27,251 nt of DNA from an uncultured Collinsella sp. (GTDB taxonomy: Bacteria > Actinomycetota > Coriobacteriia > Coriobacteriales > Coriobacteriaceae). A program made the position numbers and the translations under genes. Numbering within the stretch: the first letter of the stretch is position 1; every line of letters starts with the position of its first letter. Location: positions 1-27,251 of the forward strand of contig CAKURW010000023.1 of the NCBI GenBank assembly GCA_934675795.1, read 5' to 3'. Positions 14,978-22,208 of the stretch are shown here, one piece after another. The notes beneath the pieces are model-generated. The model was not told the DNA's origin, did no database searches, and worked only from the letters and a program-made list of their open reading frames with translations.

Positions 14978-15020
14978 TTGAAGTGTTTTCAAACGTTACA
15001 GATGATGTAATACGTTTGAA
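14978..15020 (+). promoter_or_regulatory. Promoter with overlapping operator-like inverted repeat
   Basis: TTGAAG (14978-14983), a 17-bp spacer and GATGAT (15001-15006) make a plausible promoter for the asparaginase gene. An imperfect inverted repeat, TTCAAACG-TTAC (14988-14999) against GTAA-TA-CGTTTGAA (15007-15020), spans the spacer and -10, so a dimeric repressor bound there would block transcription. It lies in the 267-bp divergent gap between guaA and this gene; I see no riboswitch-like fold and no clear guaA promoter in the rest of the gap. Confidence 0.5.
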
Positions 15021-15094
15021 CATTGGACGCCCTGTGCCACAATACTGCCGAACGACTCCGCCTCTGCGGCGGCAAATACGATAGGAATACCAGC

Positions 15095-16108
15095 ATGAAG
15101 CGCATCCTTCTCATCGCCACGGGCGGCACCATCGCATCGACCGAGGACGGCAACGGCCTCTCCCCCGCCCTGACCGGTGAGGAGCTCGCCCAGAGCGTCC
15201 CCGAGATCTCGGGGCTCTGCGAGCTCGACGTCGTGCAGCCCATGAACATCGACAGCACCAACATGCGCCCGAGCGACTGGATGCGTATCCGCGACGTCAT
15301 TGTCGAGGGTTATGCCGACCACGACGGCTTCGTGATTCTGCACGGCACTGACACCATGAGCTACACCGCAGCAGCGCTTTCCTACCTGATTCAGGACAGC
15401 CCCAAGCCCATCGTGCTCACCGGCTCGCAAAAGCCCATGGGCAATCCCTTTACCGACGCCAAGCTCAACCTGTACCAGAGCCTGCTCTATGCACTCGACG
15501 AGCATTCGCACGATGTGTCGATTGTGTTTGGCGGCGTCGCCATTGCCGGTACGCGCGCCCGCAAGCAGCGCACCATGAGCTTCAACGCATTCATTAGCGT
15601 CAACTATCCGCCCATTGCCTACATCCGCAATGACCGTATCGTGCGCAACGGGCTTCACGGCACTCACCAGAATGAGAGCCCGGTGCGTTTCTACGACAGT
15701 ATCGACCCGCGTGTGTTTGTCCTTAAGCTGACACCCGGCGTGAACCCGGGCATCCTGGACGCCCTAGCCGATAGCTACGATGCTGTAATTCTTGAGACCT
15801 TTGGCATTGGCGGTATTCCCGAGTTTGGCGAGTCCGGCGAGTCGTTCCAGAAGGCGATTTTCCGCTGGGTCGATTCGGGCCGCACCGTCGTTATGACCAC
15901 GCAGGTCCCCGAAGAGGGCCTCGATCTGGGTGTTTATGAGGTCGGCCGCGCTTACGCCGATCATCCGGGCATTCTGCGCGGCGATGATATGACCACCGAG
16001 ACGCTCGTGGCAAAAACCATGTGGGCACTCGGCCAGTCACGCGATGCGGCTGAGATTCAGCGCCTGTTCTACAGCCAAGTCAACCACGACCGCATCCCGA
16101 TGGCGTAA
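15095..16108 (+). CDS. ansA: Type I L-asparaginase
   Basis: A 337-residue asparaginase hydrolysing asparagine to aspartate and ammonia. Both catalytic threonine motifs are present: T12 in ATGGTIAS and T85 in HGTDTM, plus the GSQKPMG lysine-containing loop. There is no signal peptide, consistent with the cytoplasmic type I enzyme. ATG 15095 follows AGGAA and begins KRILLIATGGTIAS; an upstream GTG-like reading at 15023 has no supporting similarity. The gene stands alone, ending 22 bp from the convergent XRE gene. The overlapping inverted repeat at its promoter suggests regulation. Confidence 0.93.
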   Translation: MKRILLIATGGTIASTEDGNGLSPALTGEELAQSVPEISGLCELDVVQPMNIDSTNMRPSDWMRIRDVIVEGYADHDGFVILHGTDTMSYTAAALSYLIQDSPKPIVLTGSQKPMGNPFTDAKLNLYQSLLYALDEHSHDVSIVFGGVAIAGTRARKQRTMSFNAFISVNYPPIAYIRNDRIVRNGLHGTHQNESPVRFYDSIDPRVFVLKLTPGVNPGILDALADSYDAVILETFGIGGIPEFGESGESFQKAIFRWVDSGRTVVMTTQVPEEGLDLGVYEVGRAYADHPGILRGDDMTTETLVAKTMWALGQSRDAAEIQRLFYSQVNHDRIPMA

Positions 16109-16130
16109 TTCAGTTGTCGACGGGTATCCC

Positions 16131-16349
16131 CTATTCGATACCCTCGAGAAGTTCTGACACCGTCATGCCGAGTGCGGGTGCGATCTTAAATAGAACCTTG
16201 AGCGTGAAATTTGCCGTTCCATCTTCGATTCGGTCGAGGTAGGGTCGGCTGATTCCTGTCGCCACACAAAAATCAACCTTGGAGATACCAAGGTCCCTGC
16301 GTGTCTCTTCGACCCGCCTGCCAAGAATCTGTTTCGCACGTTCGTCCAT
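16131..16349 (-). CDS. XRE-family DNA-binding repressor
   Basis: A 72-residue single-domain helix-turn-helix protein of the Cro/CI (XRE) type: VEETRRDLGISKVDFCVATG, then ISRPYLDRIEDGTANFTLKV covers helices 1-4, with the recognition helix around SRPYLDRIE, and a C-terminal LGMTVSELLEGIE. There is no effector domain. It starts 30 bp from a perfect 24-bp palindrome that lies between it and a divergent gene, so it very likely represses its own promoter and that of its neighbour. The ribosome-binding site before ATG 16349 is poor. Confidence 0.88.
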   Translation of the reverse strand: MDERAKQILGRRVEETRRDLGISKVDFCVATGISRPYLDRIEDGTANFTLKVLFKIAPALGMTVSELLEGIE

Positions 16350-16359
16350 GCAGCCGAGT

Positions 16360-16402
16360 TTGAAATGGAGCCGAACATAAACGTAAACTATAGTTTACGT
16401 TT
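16360..16402. promoter_or_regulatory. 24-bp perfect palindromic operator in a divergent promoter
   Basis: The sequence 16379-16402 is a perfect palindrome with half-site AAACGTAAACTA and centre CTATAG. For the + gene, TTGAAA (16360-16365) and TAAACT (16384-16389) give a promoter with an 18-bp spacer, and the palindrome covers the -10. On the - strand the same centre supplies a TATAGT-like -10 for the XRE gene. This is the expected geometry for a small autorepressor controlling both directions. Confidence 0.75.
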
Positions 16403-16425
16403 TGCCGAATACACAGGAGTTTTCT

Positions 16426-16815
16426 ATGTCGGGTTCTTCGGTCCGCATGTACCGAGCCACGCTTCGCACAAACAGCGCACCGCCCAAGCTCGTCATCGTT
16501 GAAGCTGAATGTCTTTCGCCCGATGAGCGCACAGCATTTGCATTGCTATCAAGTCGCGTCGCCGCCGTTCTGGTCCCTTGCCCGGCGCAAGGTGAACTTG
16601 CCATCCAATGCCAAGCGCACAGCTGCTCGCTCAATCAGGCTGCCGTAATCGCAACCAGCCAACGCGGTCTGCCCCTTCTCCTGGAATCCGGTATCGCACT
16701 CACTCTTCGCGGCGCCGGATACGAAAACGAGGCCGCCGCCGACATGGTCTTTAAACCACGATCGAGCGGCGGCCTCGCAGCAGCCATTGAATATGCGTGC
16801 AGGCTTGTTGCCTAA
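16426..16815 (+). CDS. Unknown 129-residue protein divergent from XRE repressor
   Basis: ATG 16426 follows CAGGAG (about 16414-16419) and gives a 129-residue protein without signal peptide or membrane helices. An earlier in-frame TTG at 16402 would fall inside the operator and is rejected. The sequence (KLVIVEAECLSPDERTAFAL near the start, AAVIATSQRGLPLLLESGIA in the middle, AAIEYACRLVA at the end) suggests an alternating alpha/beta fold, but I recognise no family. Its shared operator with an XRE protein raises the possibility of a toxin-antitoxin or stress module. Nothing in the sequence proves toxicity. It ends 9 bp from the convergent DUF1648 gene. Confidence 0.75.
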   Translation: MSGSSVRMYRATLRTNSAPPKLVIVEAECLSPDERTAFALLSSRVAAVLVPCPAQGELAIQCQAHSCSLNQAAVIATSQRGLPLLLESGIALTLRGAGYENEAAADMVFKPRSSGGLAAAIEYACRLVA

Positions 16816-16824
16816 AAGGACAAG

Positions 16825-17208
16825 CTAGAAACCAAAGCCAAAGCCCGTTCCAGTAATCGCCGAATACATAAAGTAGACGTTGATTACGTTGAGGAACACG
16901 CCCGTGATGCAGCCGTTGCGCAGGTAGCGCTCGCACGCAAGACGTGCCATCACAGCGGAGTCCTCGTTGTTCTTTGCCTGGCGTCCCGCCGTAAAGTACG
17001 TCGCCACGCTCAGCAGTAGGTTGAGCACCGGCAGTGCCAGCAGCTCGTAGCTCTTACCCCAGCGCGTCACCTCGCCGGCTGCGTTAAACTTCGTTGCCAC
17101 CTCGGGGCCAATGTTGGGGATAACACACGCTGCAACCACCAGCGGAATCACCGCAAGTACGAGCAGCGCAATACCCATGTAGCCAGCTTTTTTGCCGTAT
17201 TTAAACAT
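16825..17208 (-). CDS. DUF1648-domain membrane protein
   Basis: A 127-residue protein with three predicted membrane segments (about 12-31, 55-74, 97-118). The loop between the first two, EVATKFNAAGEVTRWGKSYE, is the DUF1648 pattern (otherwise PxHFNxxGxxDxW) found in SdpI-type and related integral membrane proteins. It is shorter than full SdpI proteins and ends in an odd Gly/Phe-rich tail (GTGFGFGF). It begins 11 bp after ychF, so the two are probably co-transcribed, although no functional link is known. Role not assigned. Confidence 0.75.
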   Translation of the reverse strand: MFKYGKKAGYMGIALLVLAVIPLVVAACVIPNIGPEVATKFNAAGEVTRWGKSYELLALPVLNLLLSVATYFTAGRQAKNNEDSAVMARLACERYLRNGCITGVFLNVINVYFMYSAITGTGFGFGF

Positions 17209-17219
17209 ATGCGTCGCCC

Positions 17220-18296
17220 TTACACGTTAAAGCGGAAGTGCACGACGTCGCCATCGGCCATGACATAGTCCTTGCCCTCAATACGCAGTTTGCCGGCGGC
17301 CTTGGCGCCCTGCTCACCGCCGAGCTCGATGTAGTCGTCATAGCCAATGACCTCGGCCTTAATAAAGCCGCGCTCAAAATCGGTGTGGATGACGCCGGCG
17401 GCCTGCGGGGCGGTCGCGCCCTGACGAACCGTCCAGGCCTTGACCTCCATCTCGCCGGCCGTAAAGAACGACTGCAGACCGAGCAGCTTATAGGCCGCCT
17501 GCGCGAGCACGTCCAGACCGGGCTGTTCCAGGCCCAGGCTCTCCAGGTAGTCGGCGGCGTCCTCGGGATCGAGCTCGGAAAGCTCGGCCTCAATCTTGGC
17601 GCAGATGGGCAACGGCTTGACGCCATCGATGGGCGCCAGGTCGTCGTTGAGCATATCCTCGTCCACGTTGGCCACATACAGGATGGGCTTCATGGTGAGC
17701 AGGAACAGCCCCTTGGCGGCGGCACGCTCCTCGTCGGTCATCTCCATGGATGCGGCGCGCTTGCCCTCGTTGAGCCAGGCAAGCAGGCGCTTGGCGACCT
17801 CGAACTTGGGCATGAGCTCCTTGTCACGCTTGGCCTCCTTCTCGAGCTTAGGCAGCTGCTTCTCGAGCGTGCCCATGTCGGCCAGGATGAGCTCGGTCAT
17901 GATGGTGTCGGCATCGCCGGCGGGATCGACGAACTCGCCCGTGCGGCCCACCTCACGCATGACGTTGGGGTCCTTAAAGTAGCGCACGACCTCGCAGATG
18001 GCATCGGTCTCGCGGATGTTTGCCAGGAACTGGTTGCCCAGACCCTCACCCTCGTTAGCGCCCTTCACCAGACCTGCGATGTCGACGAACTCGACCGTCG
18101 CCGGCACAATGCGGCCCGGGTTAACGATGTCGGCAAGCTTTTGCAAGCGGCTATCGGGCACGTCGACGATACCCACGTTGGGGTCGATCGTGGCAAACGG
18201 GTAGTTGGCGGCAAGGCCGGTCTTTTTGGTAAGCGCGGTGAACAGCGTCGACTTGCCCACGTTGGGCAGGCCCACGATACCGATGGAAAGGGACAC
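17220..18296 (-). CDS. ychF: Obg-family ATPase YchF/OLA1
   Basis: A 358-residue ribosome-associated P-loop NTPase. It has the G1 loop [11 protein letters not shown], the G2 region [14 protein letters not shown]3 DIAGLVKGA, and NVDE at the G4 position in place of NKxD, the change that makes this family prefer ATP over GTP. A coiled-coil insert (about 130-200) and a C-terminal TGS domain (from about 275, with [10 protein letters not shown]) complete the family layout. The GTG start at 18296 follows AAAAGGAG; an in-frame extension far upstream is not similar to anything. It is followed closely by the DUF1648 gene. Confidence 0.97.
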   Translation of the reverse strand: MSLSIGIVGLPNVGKSTLFTALTKKTGLAANYPFATIDPNVGIVDVPDSRLQKLADIVNPGRIVPATVEFVDIAGLVKGANEGEGLGNQFLANIRETDAICEVVRYFKDPNVMREVGRTGEFVDPAGDADTIMTELILADMGTLEKQLPKLEKEAKRDKELMPKFEVAKRLLAWLNEGKRAASMEMTDEERAAAKGLFLLTMKPILYVANVDEDMLNDDLAPIDGVKPLPICAKIEAELSELDPEDAADYLESLGLEQPGLDVLAQAAYKLLGLQSFFTAGEMEVKAWTVRQGATAPQAAGVIHTDFERGFIKAEVIGYDDYIELGGEQGAKAAGKLRIEGKDYVMADGDVVHFRFNV

Positions 18297-18339
18297 GACA
18301 GCTCCTTTTGGTACAGGTACTTCAAACCGTATAAGTATA

Positions 18340-18383
18340 GCGCCGCCGCAGCATCCGGGCGAATCCGGACACCGCGGCGGCGC
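18340..18383 (-). terminator. Hairpin after the polyferredoxin gene, overlapping the ychF promoter region
   Basis: GCGCCGCCGC (18340-18349) pairs perfectly with GCGGCGGCGC (18374-18383), and CCGG repeats in the loop can extend the fold. On the - strand it is followed by TATACTTATACGG rather than a U-tract; that A/T-rich run is also the best -10 candidate for ychF, so termination and initiation elements appear merged. Confidence 0.6.
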
Positions 18384-18411
18384 AAATGAAGCAGAGATTG
18401 GGGTTGAGGGC

Positions 18412-19665
18412 TTAGTCGGCGAGCTTCTCCACCTGGTCGAGCATCTTGTTGAGCTTAACCTTTGCCTCGGCCTTGGCCTTCTCGGCTTCCTCGTGGGCCC
18501 TAGCTTTCTTGGCAGCCTTTTCCTCGGCCTCGGGATCGACGACGACCAGGCCGGACGCATCGTGCTCAACCAGCTTGAGCGCATGCTCGGGGCATACCTT
18601 GACGCAGGCGCCGCAGCCCAAACAGTACGTGGATTCCAGCGCAAAGCGGCCGCTTCCCACCAGGTCGCAAGCAAACGTGGGGCACACGTTGACGCACTCG
18701 CCGCACGACGTGCACTTGTCAAAATCGCACTCCGGCGTACTCACCTGCATGTTTTGGGCAAGCTCGGGATGGTTTTGCAACGTCGAGAGCACCAGCTGGC
18801 GACCATGTGTCAACGTGCGACGGCGCTTGGTCGTCGTGGTGCCGCACATAGTGTTGAGCGTGCGCTCGAGCTGAGTGATCTGATGACGATGAGCCTTGAG
18901 CTTCTGCGTTACCGAAGCCAGCGCCGCCGTCGCCGGATTGAGCTTGGTCACCGTGAGGCCCGTGGTGCGAGCGATTTTTTCCATGTACTCCTTGCGCTCG
19001 TACTCGCGGCGCTTATGGCATTTGAGGCTTTTGGGATCGACCTCCAGGCCCATACCCGTACCGGCCCACTCCTCGGCGGTTGCAATAGCTTCGCCCAGAA
19101 TATCCTCGCCACCGGTGTTGCGGCATTTGTCGCACACGCCCAGCGGCAGATACACGCTCACGTTGGGGTAGTCGGCCAGCACCGAGAACCAGGTCTCGGC
19201 AGTAATATCGCCCACACAGGCCACAACGACCTCGTTCTCGCGCGGCATGCGCTTAAGAGCGCGCGTGCAGGTGACATAGGCAGTCTCGTGGCTCGTAGCG
19301 GCCGAGACAATATCGTCATAGAGGTTTTTGGGCGCCAGGCGCGGCGAGATGATGGCCTCGGTCGGGCAAGCGGCGGCGCACAGACCACACTTGCGGCAAG
19401 TATCGAGGACCTCGATGGCATCTTCCTCGACCTCGATGGCGTTAACCGGGCACACATCCATGCACGCGGTGCAGCCGCTCTTCTCGTTTTTGCAGGTCAG
19501 GCACGGAATGGTGTTTCCGCGCGGACGCTCCTTGTAGTCGGCAGGATTCCACTGCGGCGCCGACGGATCGAGTGCATCGGTCACGCCGCCAAGCGGGTTT
19601 TTAAGAAAGTCGAAACCCTTGCTGATCTCGATAATGTCATCAAACAGATCGTGTTCCTGCGCCAT
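18412..19665 (-). CDS. Four-cluster 4Fe-4S polyferredoxin of unknown function
   Basis: A 417-residue protein. An N-terminal pair of ferredoxin motifs (CLTC and CTACMDVCP at about 55-72, CRKCGLCAAACP at about 90-101) and a second pair (CTSCGECVNVCP and CLGCGACVKVCP at about 325-360) predict four 4Fe-4S clusters. Between them is a domain with VVACVGDITAETW and PLGVCDKCRNTGGE, then a basic helical stretch. The C-terminal 40 residues are a charged Lys/Glu/Ala helix. There is no Tat or Sec signal, so it is cytoplasmic. ATG 19665 (GGGAGG upstream) is preferred over 19695. It probably shuttles electrons for a partner not encoded here; I do not recognise a named enzyme. Confidence 0.8.
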   Translation of the reverse strand: MAQEHDLFDDIIEISKGFDFLKNPLGGVTDALDPSAPQWNPADYKERPRGNTIPCLTCKNEKSGCTACMDVCPVNAIEVEEDAIEVLDTCRKCGLCAAACPTEAIISPRLAPKNLYDDIVSAATSHETAYVTCTRALKRMPRENEVVVACVGDITAETWFSVLADYPNVSVYLPLGVCDKCRNTGGEDILGEAIATAEEWAGTGMGLEVDPKSLKCHKRREYERKEYMEKIARTTGLTVTKLNPATAALASVTQKLKAHRHQITQLERTLNTMCGTTTTKRRRTLTHGRQLVLSTLQNHPELAQNMQVSTPECDFDKCTSCGECVNVCPTFACDLVGSGRFALESTYCLGCGACVKVCPEHALKLVEHDASGLVVVDPEAEEKAAKKARAHEEAEKAKAEAKVKLNKMLDQVEKLAD

Positions 19666-19816
19666 GCGCGGCCCCTCCCTGAGCAGTGCAAACAAGCAAG
19701 AGATAATGATACGCTATCGGCCCACGCCTCGGGCAAATTACACGCGGCGCATCTTTGCGGCAAATAGCCCATGGCCTATCGCCGCCTCGATTGCACAAGG
19801 TCAATCAAGCGCCAAA

Positions 19817-20884
19817 CTATGCCTCGCACATGAGCTGCACGAGCTTTTGTTTGGTCACCTTGGCCTGCTCGTTGGCCATATTACGCTCGTTTTTAAAGAC
19901 CGCATTTGCAACGCTCATCAGGTCGGCATCGGTAATCTCACCAAGGCCCAGCGCCTCGAGCGTCGTCGGCAGACCGACGCGCTGGCAAAACTCGAGCACC
20001 TGATTAAGCTCGGGCGCACGCTCCAGACGCAGCTGCACCACCAGGCCAAATGCCACGGCCTCGCCGTGCATGGCCTTGCACTCGGGCAGAATCGTTAAGC
20101 CGTTGGCGATGGCATGGGCAAGCGATAGGCCACCGCTCTCAAAGCCAACACCCGAGAGCAGAATATTGCACTCGATCAGGCGCTCAACCGCCGGCGATAT
20201 ACGTCCCTTTTTGAGATCGCGCTTGGCAGCGACGCCGCACTCCATGAGTGTGTCGTAGCAGGCACGTGCCGCGACCAGGGCCAAGTGCCCCGGCGCGCCG
20301 CCGTGCTCGTTGGCGCCGTGCACCGCGGCGCACGAACGCGCCTCGAAGTACGTTGCCAGTGCATCGCCCATGCCAGCAACCGTCATACGCAGTGGGGCCG
20401 CCGCGACCACGTTGGTATCGACCACGACCAGATCTGGATTCTTCTCGAGCATCAGATAGCGGTCGAACGACCCATCCTCGTGATACAGCACCGAAATCGC
20501 GCTGCACGGACCATCCATCGAGGCCGCCGTGGGGCATACGCACAACGGCAACTCGGCATAAAACGCAACGGCCTTGGCGATATCGAGCATCTTGCCACCG
20601 CCAATACCCACAACCATGTCGCAATACTCAGCCTGGGCTTCCTTAGCCATTTTTACAACGGCCTCTTCCGTACACGGGCCGTCATAAATCTTAAAGAACG
20701 GCTCGCTTAGATCGTCGTCCAGAAATCCATCGACGATCTGCCTGCACAGCCGATCCTCGGTGCCCTGGTCAAACAAGACATAGGCGGCGCAGCCCAACCA
20801 TGACAAATACCTGCCCTGACGCGAAAGTTCGCCCGGCCCCTGAACATACCGGCCGGGACCGCCATAAACCATGGGAAGCGCCAT
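19817..20884 (-). CDS. Glycerol-dehydrogenase-family oxidoreductase (divergent paralogue)
   Basis: A 355-residue member of the metal-dependent GldA family. The NAD-binding GIGGGKMLDIAKA motif is intact, and likely metal ligands are kept (D in ASMDGPCSAIS, H in SLAHAIANGLT and H in AMHGEAVAFG). It parallels the neighbouring gldA product along its whole length but differs around the active-site TDAP (here MDGP) and in the N-terminal strand, so its substrate may not be glycerol. Starting at ATG 20884, it begins about 145 bp downstream of gldA and beyond that gene's terminator, so it is probably separately transcribed. The pair looks like an old tandem duplication. Confidence 0.85.
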   Translation of the reverse strand: MALPMVYGGPGRYVQGPGELSRQGRYLSWLGCAAYVLFDQGTEDRLCRQIVDGFLDDDLSEPFFKIYDGPCTEEAVVKMAKEAQAEYCDMVVGIGGGKMLDIAKAVAFYAELPLCVCPTAASMDGPCSAISVLYHEDGSFDRYLMLEKNPDLVVVDTNVVAAAPLRMTVAGMGDALATYFEARSCAAVHGANEHGGAPGHLALVAARACYDTLMECGVAAKRDLKKGRISPAVERLIECNILLSGVGFESGGLSLAHAIANGLTILPECKAMHGEAVAFGLVVQLRLERAPELNQVLEFCQRVGLPTTLEALGLGEITDADLMSVANAVFKNERNMANEQAKVTKQKLVQLMCEA

Positions 20885-20915
20885 ACGAGAATCCGCCCTT
20901 CATCAAACAACGATT

Positions 20916-20975
20916 GGTGCAAAGTAACCCGCCCCCTGCACCAACTTGTGCATTGGAGACAGGTCACTTTGCACC
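20916..20975. repeat. Inverted repeat in the gap between the two dehydrogenase genes
   Basis: GGTGCAAAGTAACC (20916-20929) and GGTCACTTTGCACC (20962-20975) are inverted copies with one mismatch, and similarity extends outward-in to a CCC/GGG-rich edge. A smaller hairpin (TGCAC/GTGCA) occupies the space between. This is the form of a REP-like dispersed palindrome rather than a terminator, since no T-tract adjoins it. Confidence 0.5.
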
Positions 20976-20980
20976 TTAGC

Positions 20981-21016
20981 AAAAAGGGGCAGAGCCATCT
21001 GTCGGCTTTACCCCTT
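20981..21016 (-). terminator. gldA terminator
   Basis: AAGGGG-c-AGAGCC and GGCTTT-a-CCCCTT form a hairpin (about 20984-21016) 14 bp beyond the gldA stop. On the - strand it is followed by TTTTT, a standard intrinsic terminator. Confidence 0.75.
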
Positions 21017-21029
21017 CCTTAGATATGTT

Positions 21030-22130
21030 TTACTCATCCATAAGGTAATAATGACCCAGTGCGTCGGCACCCAGAATGGCGTTTGCAACCATCTCGGGCG
21101 TCACCTCAAACGGCATGTTGCACATGGTGTCATCGGGCGCGCAGGCGGCCTCGGCAACAATCATGGCCTGCTCGCGCGTAAGCTCGGCAACACCAAGTTC
21201 CTTCATCGTGACCGGCAGGCCCAGCTCAATGCAGAAGCCCAAGACTTCCTCGAGTTTCTCAGTCGGAGCATCCTCGAGTACCAGCTGGACGATGGTGCCA
21301 AAGGCGACCTTCTCGCCGTGATACATGCCATGGCACTCGGGCAGCATCGTCAGGCCATTGTGGATGGCGTGAGCAGCAGCAAGGCCCGAGCTCTCAAAGC
21401 CAATACCGGAGAGCAGCGTGTTGGCCTCGATGATGTGCTCGACGGCAGGCGTGAGTGCACCCTTCTCCAGCGCAACCTTGGCCTTGGCGCCATCGGCCAT
21501 AAGCGTCTCGTAGCAGAGCTTGGCGAGCGCCAGGCCGGCCATTCCGCCCTTGCCGCCGGCGCAAGTATCGCCGTCGGCATCATGCGTCGCCTGGGCCTCA
21601 AAGTAGGTTGCGAGCGCATCGCCCATACCGGAAACCGTCAGGCGGACCGGGCTCGCCGCGATAACCGTCGTATCCATAAGGACGATATTGGGGTTTGCCT
21701 TAAGGAAGAGATATTTATCGAACTGGCCGTCGTCGGTGTAGAGCACCGAAAGTGCCGAGCACGGGGCATCGGTCGAAGCAATGGTGGGGCAAATGATGAC
21801 CGGGGACTCCAGGTAGTAGGCGACGGCCTTCGCGGTGTCGAGGATCTTGCCGCCACCGACGCCGACGATGATGTCGCAACCGTTGTCGCGAGCGAGCGCA
21901 ACCAGGCGATCGACCTCGCCCTTGGAGCACTCGCCGTTAAAGTCCTCAAACAGCAGCTCGGCCTTAGCCTCGGCAAAGCCGCCCTCGATCTTGGCACCGA
22001 CGCGCTTCTTGCCCGAAGGCGTCACGATGACGAGGGCCTTAGCGCCGAGCGGCTCGACATAGGAGCCGAGCTTGGCGAGCTCGTCCGGACCCTGGATGTA
22101 CTTGCTGGGGCTATTGAAAATTGCAGCCAT
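21030..22130 (-). CDS. gldA: Glycerol dehydrogenase
   Basis: A 366-residue NAD-dependent glycerol dehydrogenase (glycerol to dihydroxyacetone, EC 1.1.1.6). It has the N-terminal SPSKYIQGPDEL, nucleotide-binding GVGGGKILDTAKA, active-site PTIASTDAPCSALSV, and zinc-ligand histidines in GLAAAHAIHNGLT and GMYHGEKVAFG. This is the standard length for the family. The protein ends in a short tail that includes GADALGHYYLMDE. It lies between two intrinsic terminators, so it is a single-gene unit. A redox role in disposing of reducing equivalents or using glycerol is likely in an anaerobe. Confidence 0.92.
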   Translation of the reverse strand: MAAIFNSPSKYIQGPDELAKLGSYVEPLGAKALVIVTPSGKKRVGAKIEGGFAEAKAELLFEDFNGECSKGEVDRLVALARDNGCDIIVGVGGGKILDTAKAVAYYLESPVIICPTIASTDAPCSALSVLYTDDGQFDKYLFLKANPNIVLMDTTVIAASPVRLTVSGMGDALATYFEAQATHDADGDTCAGGKGGMAGLALAKLCYETLMADGAKAKVALEKGALTPAVEHIIEANTLLSGIGFESSGLAAAHAIHNGLTMLPECHGMYHGEKVAFGTIVQLVLEDAPTEKLEEVLGFCIELGLPVTMKELGVAELTREQAMIVAEAACAPDDTMCNMPFEVTPEMVANAILGADALGHYYLMDE

Positions 22131-22146
22131 AACTATCCCATTCTCT

Positions 22147-22187
22147 AAAAAAGAAAGGGGCTCCGTACAGATACGTGCGGAGCCCCT
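22147..22187 (-). terminator. Alcohol dehydrogenase terminator
   Basis: AGGGGCTCCG (22156-22165) pairs perfectly with CGGAGCCCCT (22178-22187). On the - strand it is followed by TTCTTTTTTAG. It lies 22 bp after the stop of the upstream (higher-coordinate) alcohol dehydrogenase gene and just before gldA. Confidence 0.9.
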
Positions 22188-22208
22188 CGTTACGATAACA
22201 AGAGTCGA

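Noticed and set aside
14828..15094. Purine or guanine riboswitch upstream of guaA
   Set aside because: No conserved three-way-junction core or matching loop sequences were apparent in the leader.
18297..18722. Much longer ychF reading starting far upstream
   Set aside because: The extension overlaps the polyferredoxin gene in another frame, has no similarity and crosses the hairpin; GTG 18296 with AAAAGGAG fits the family start.
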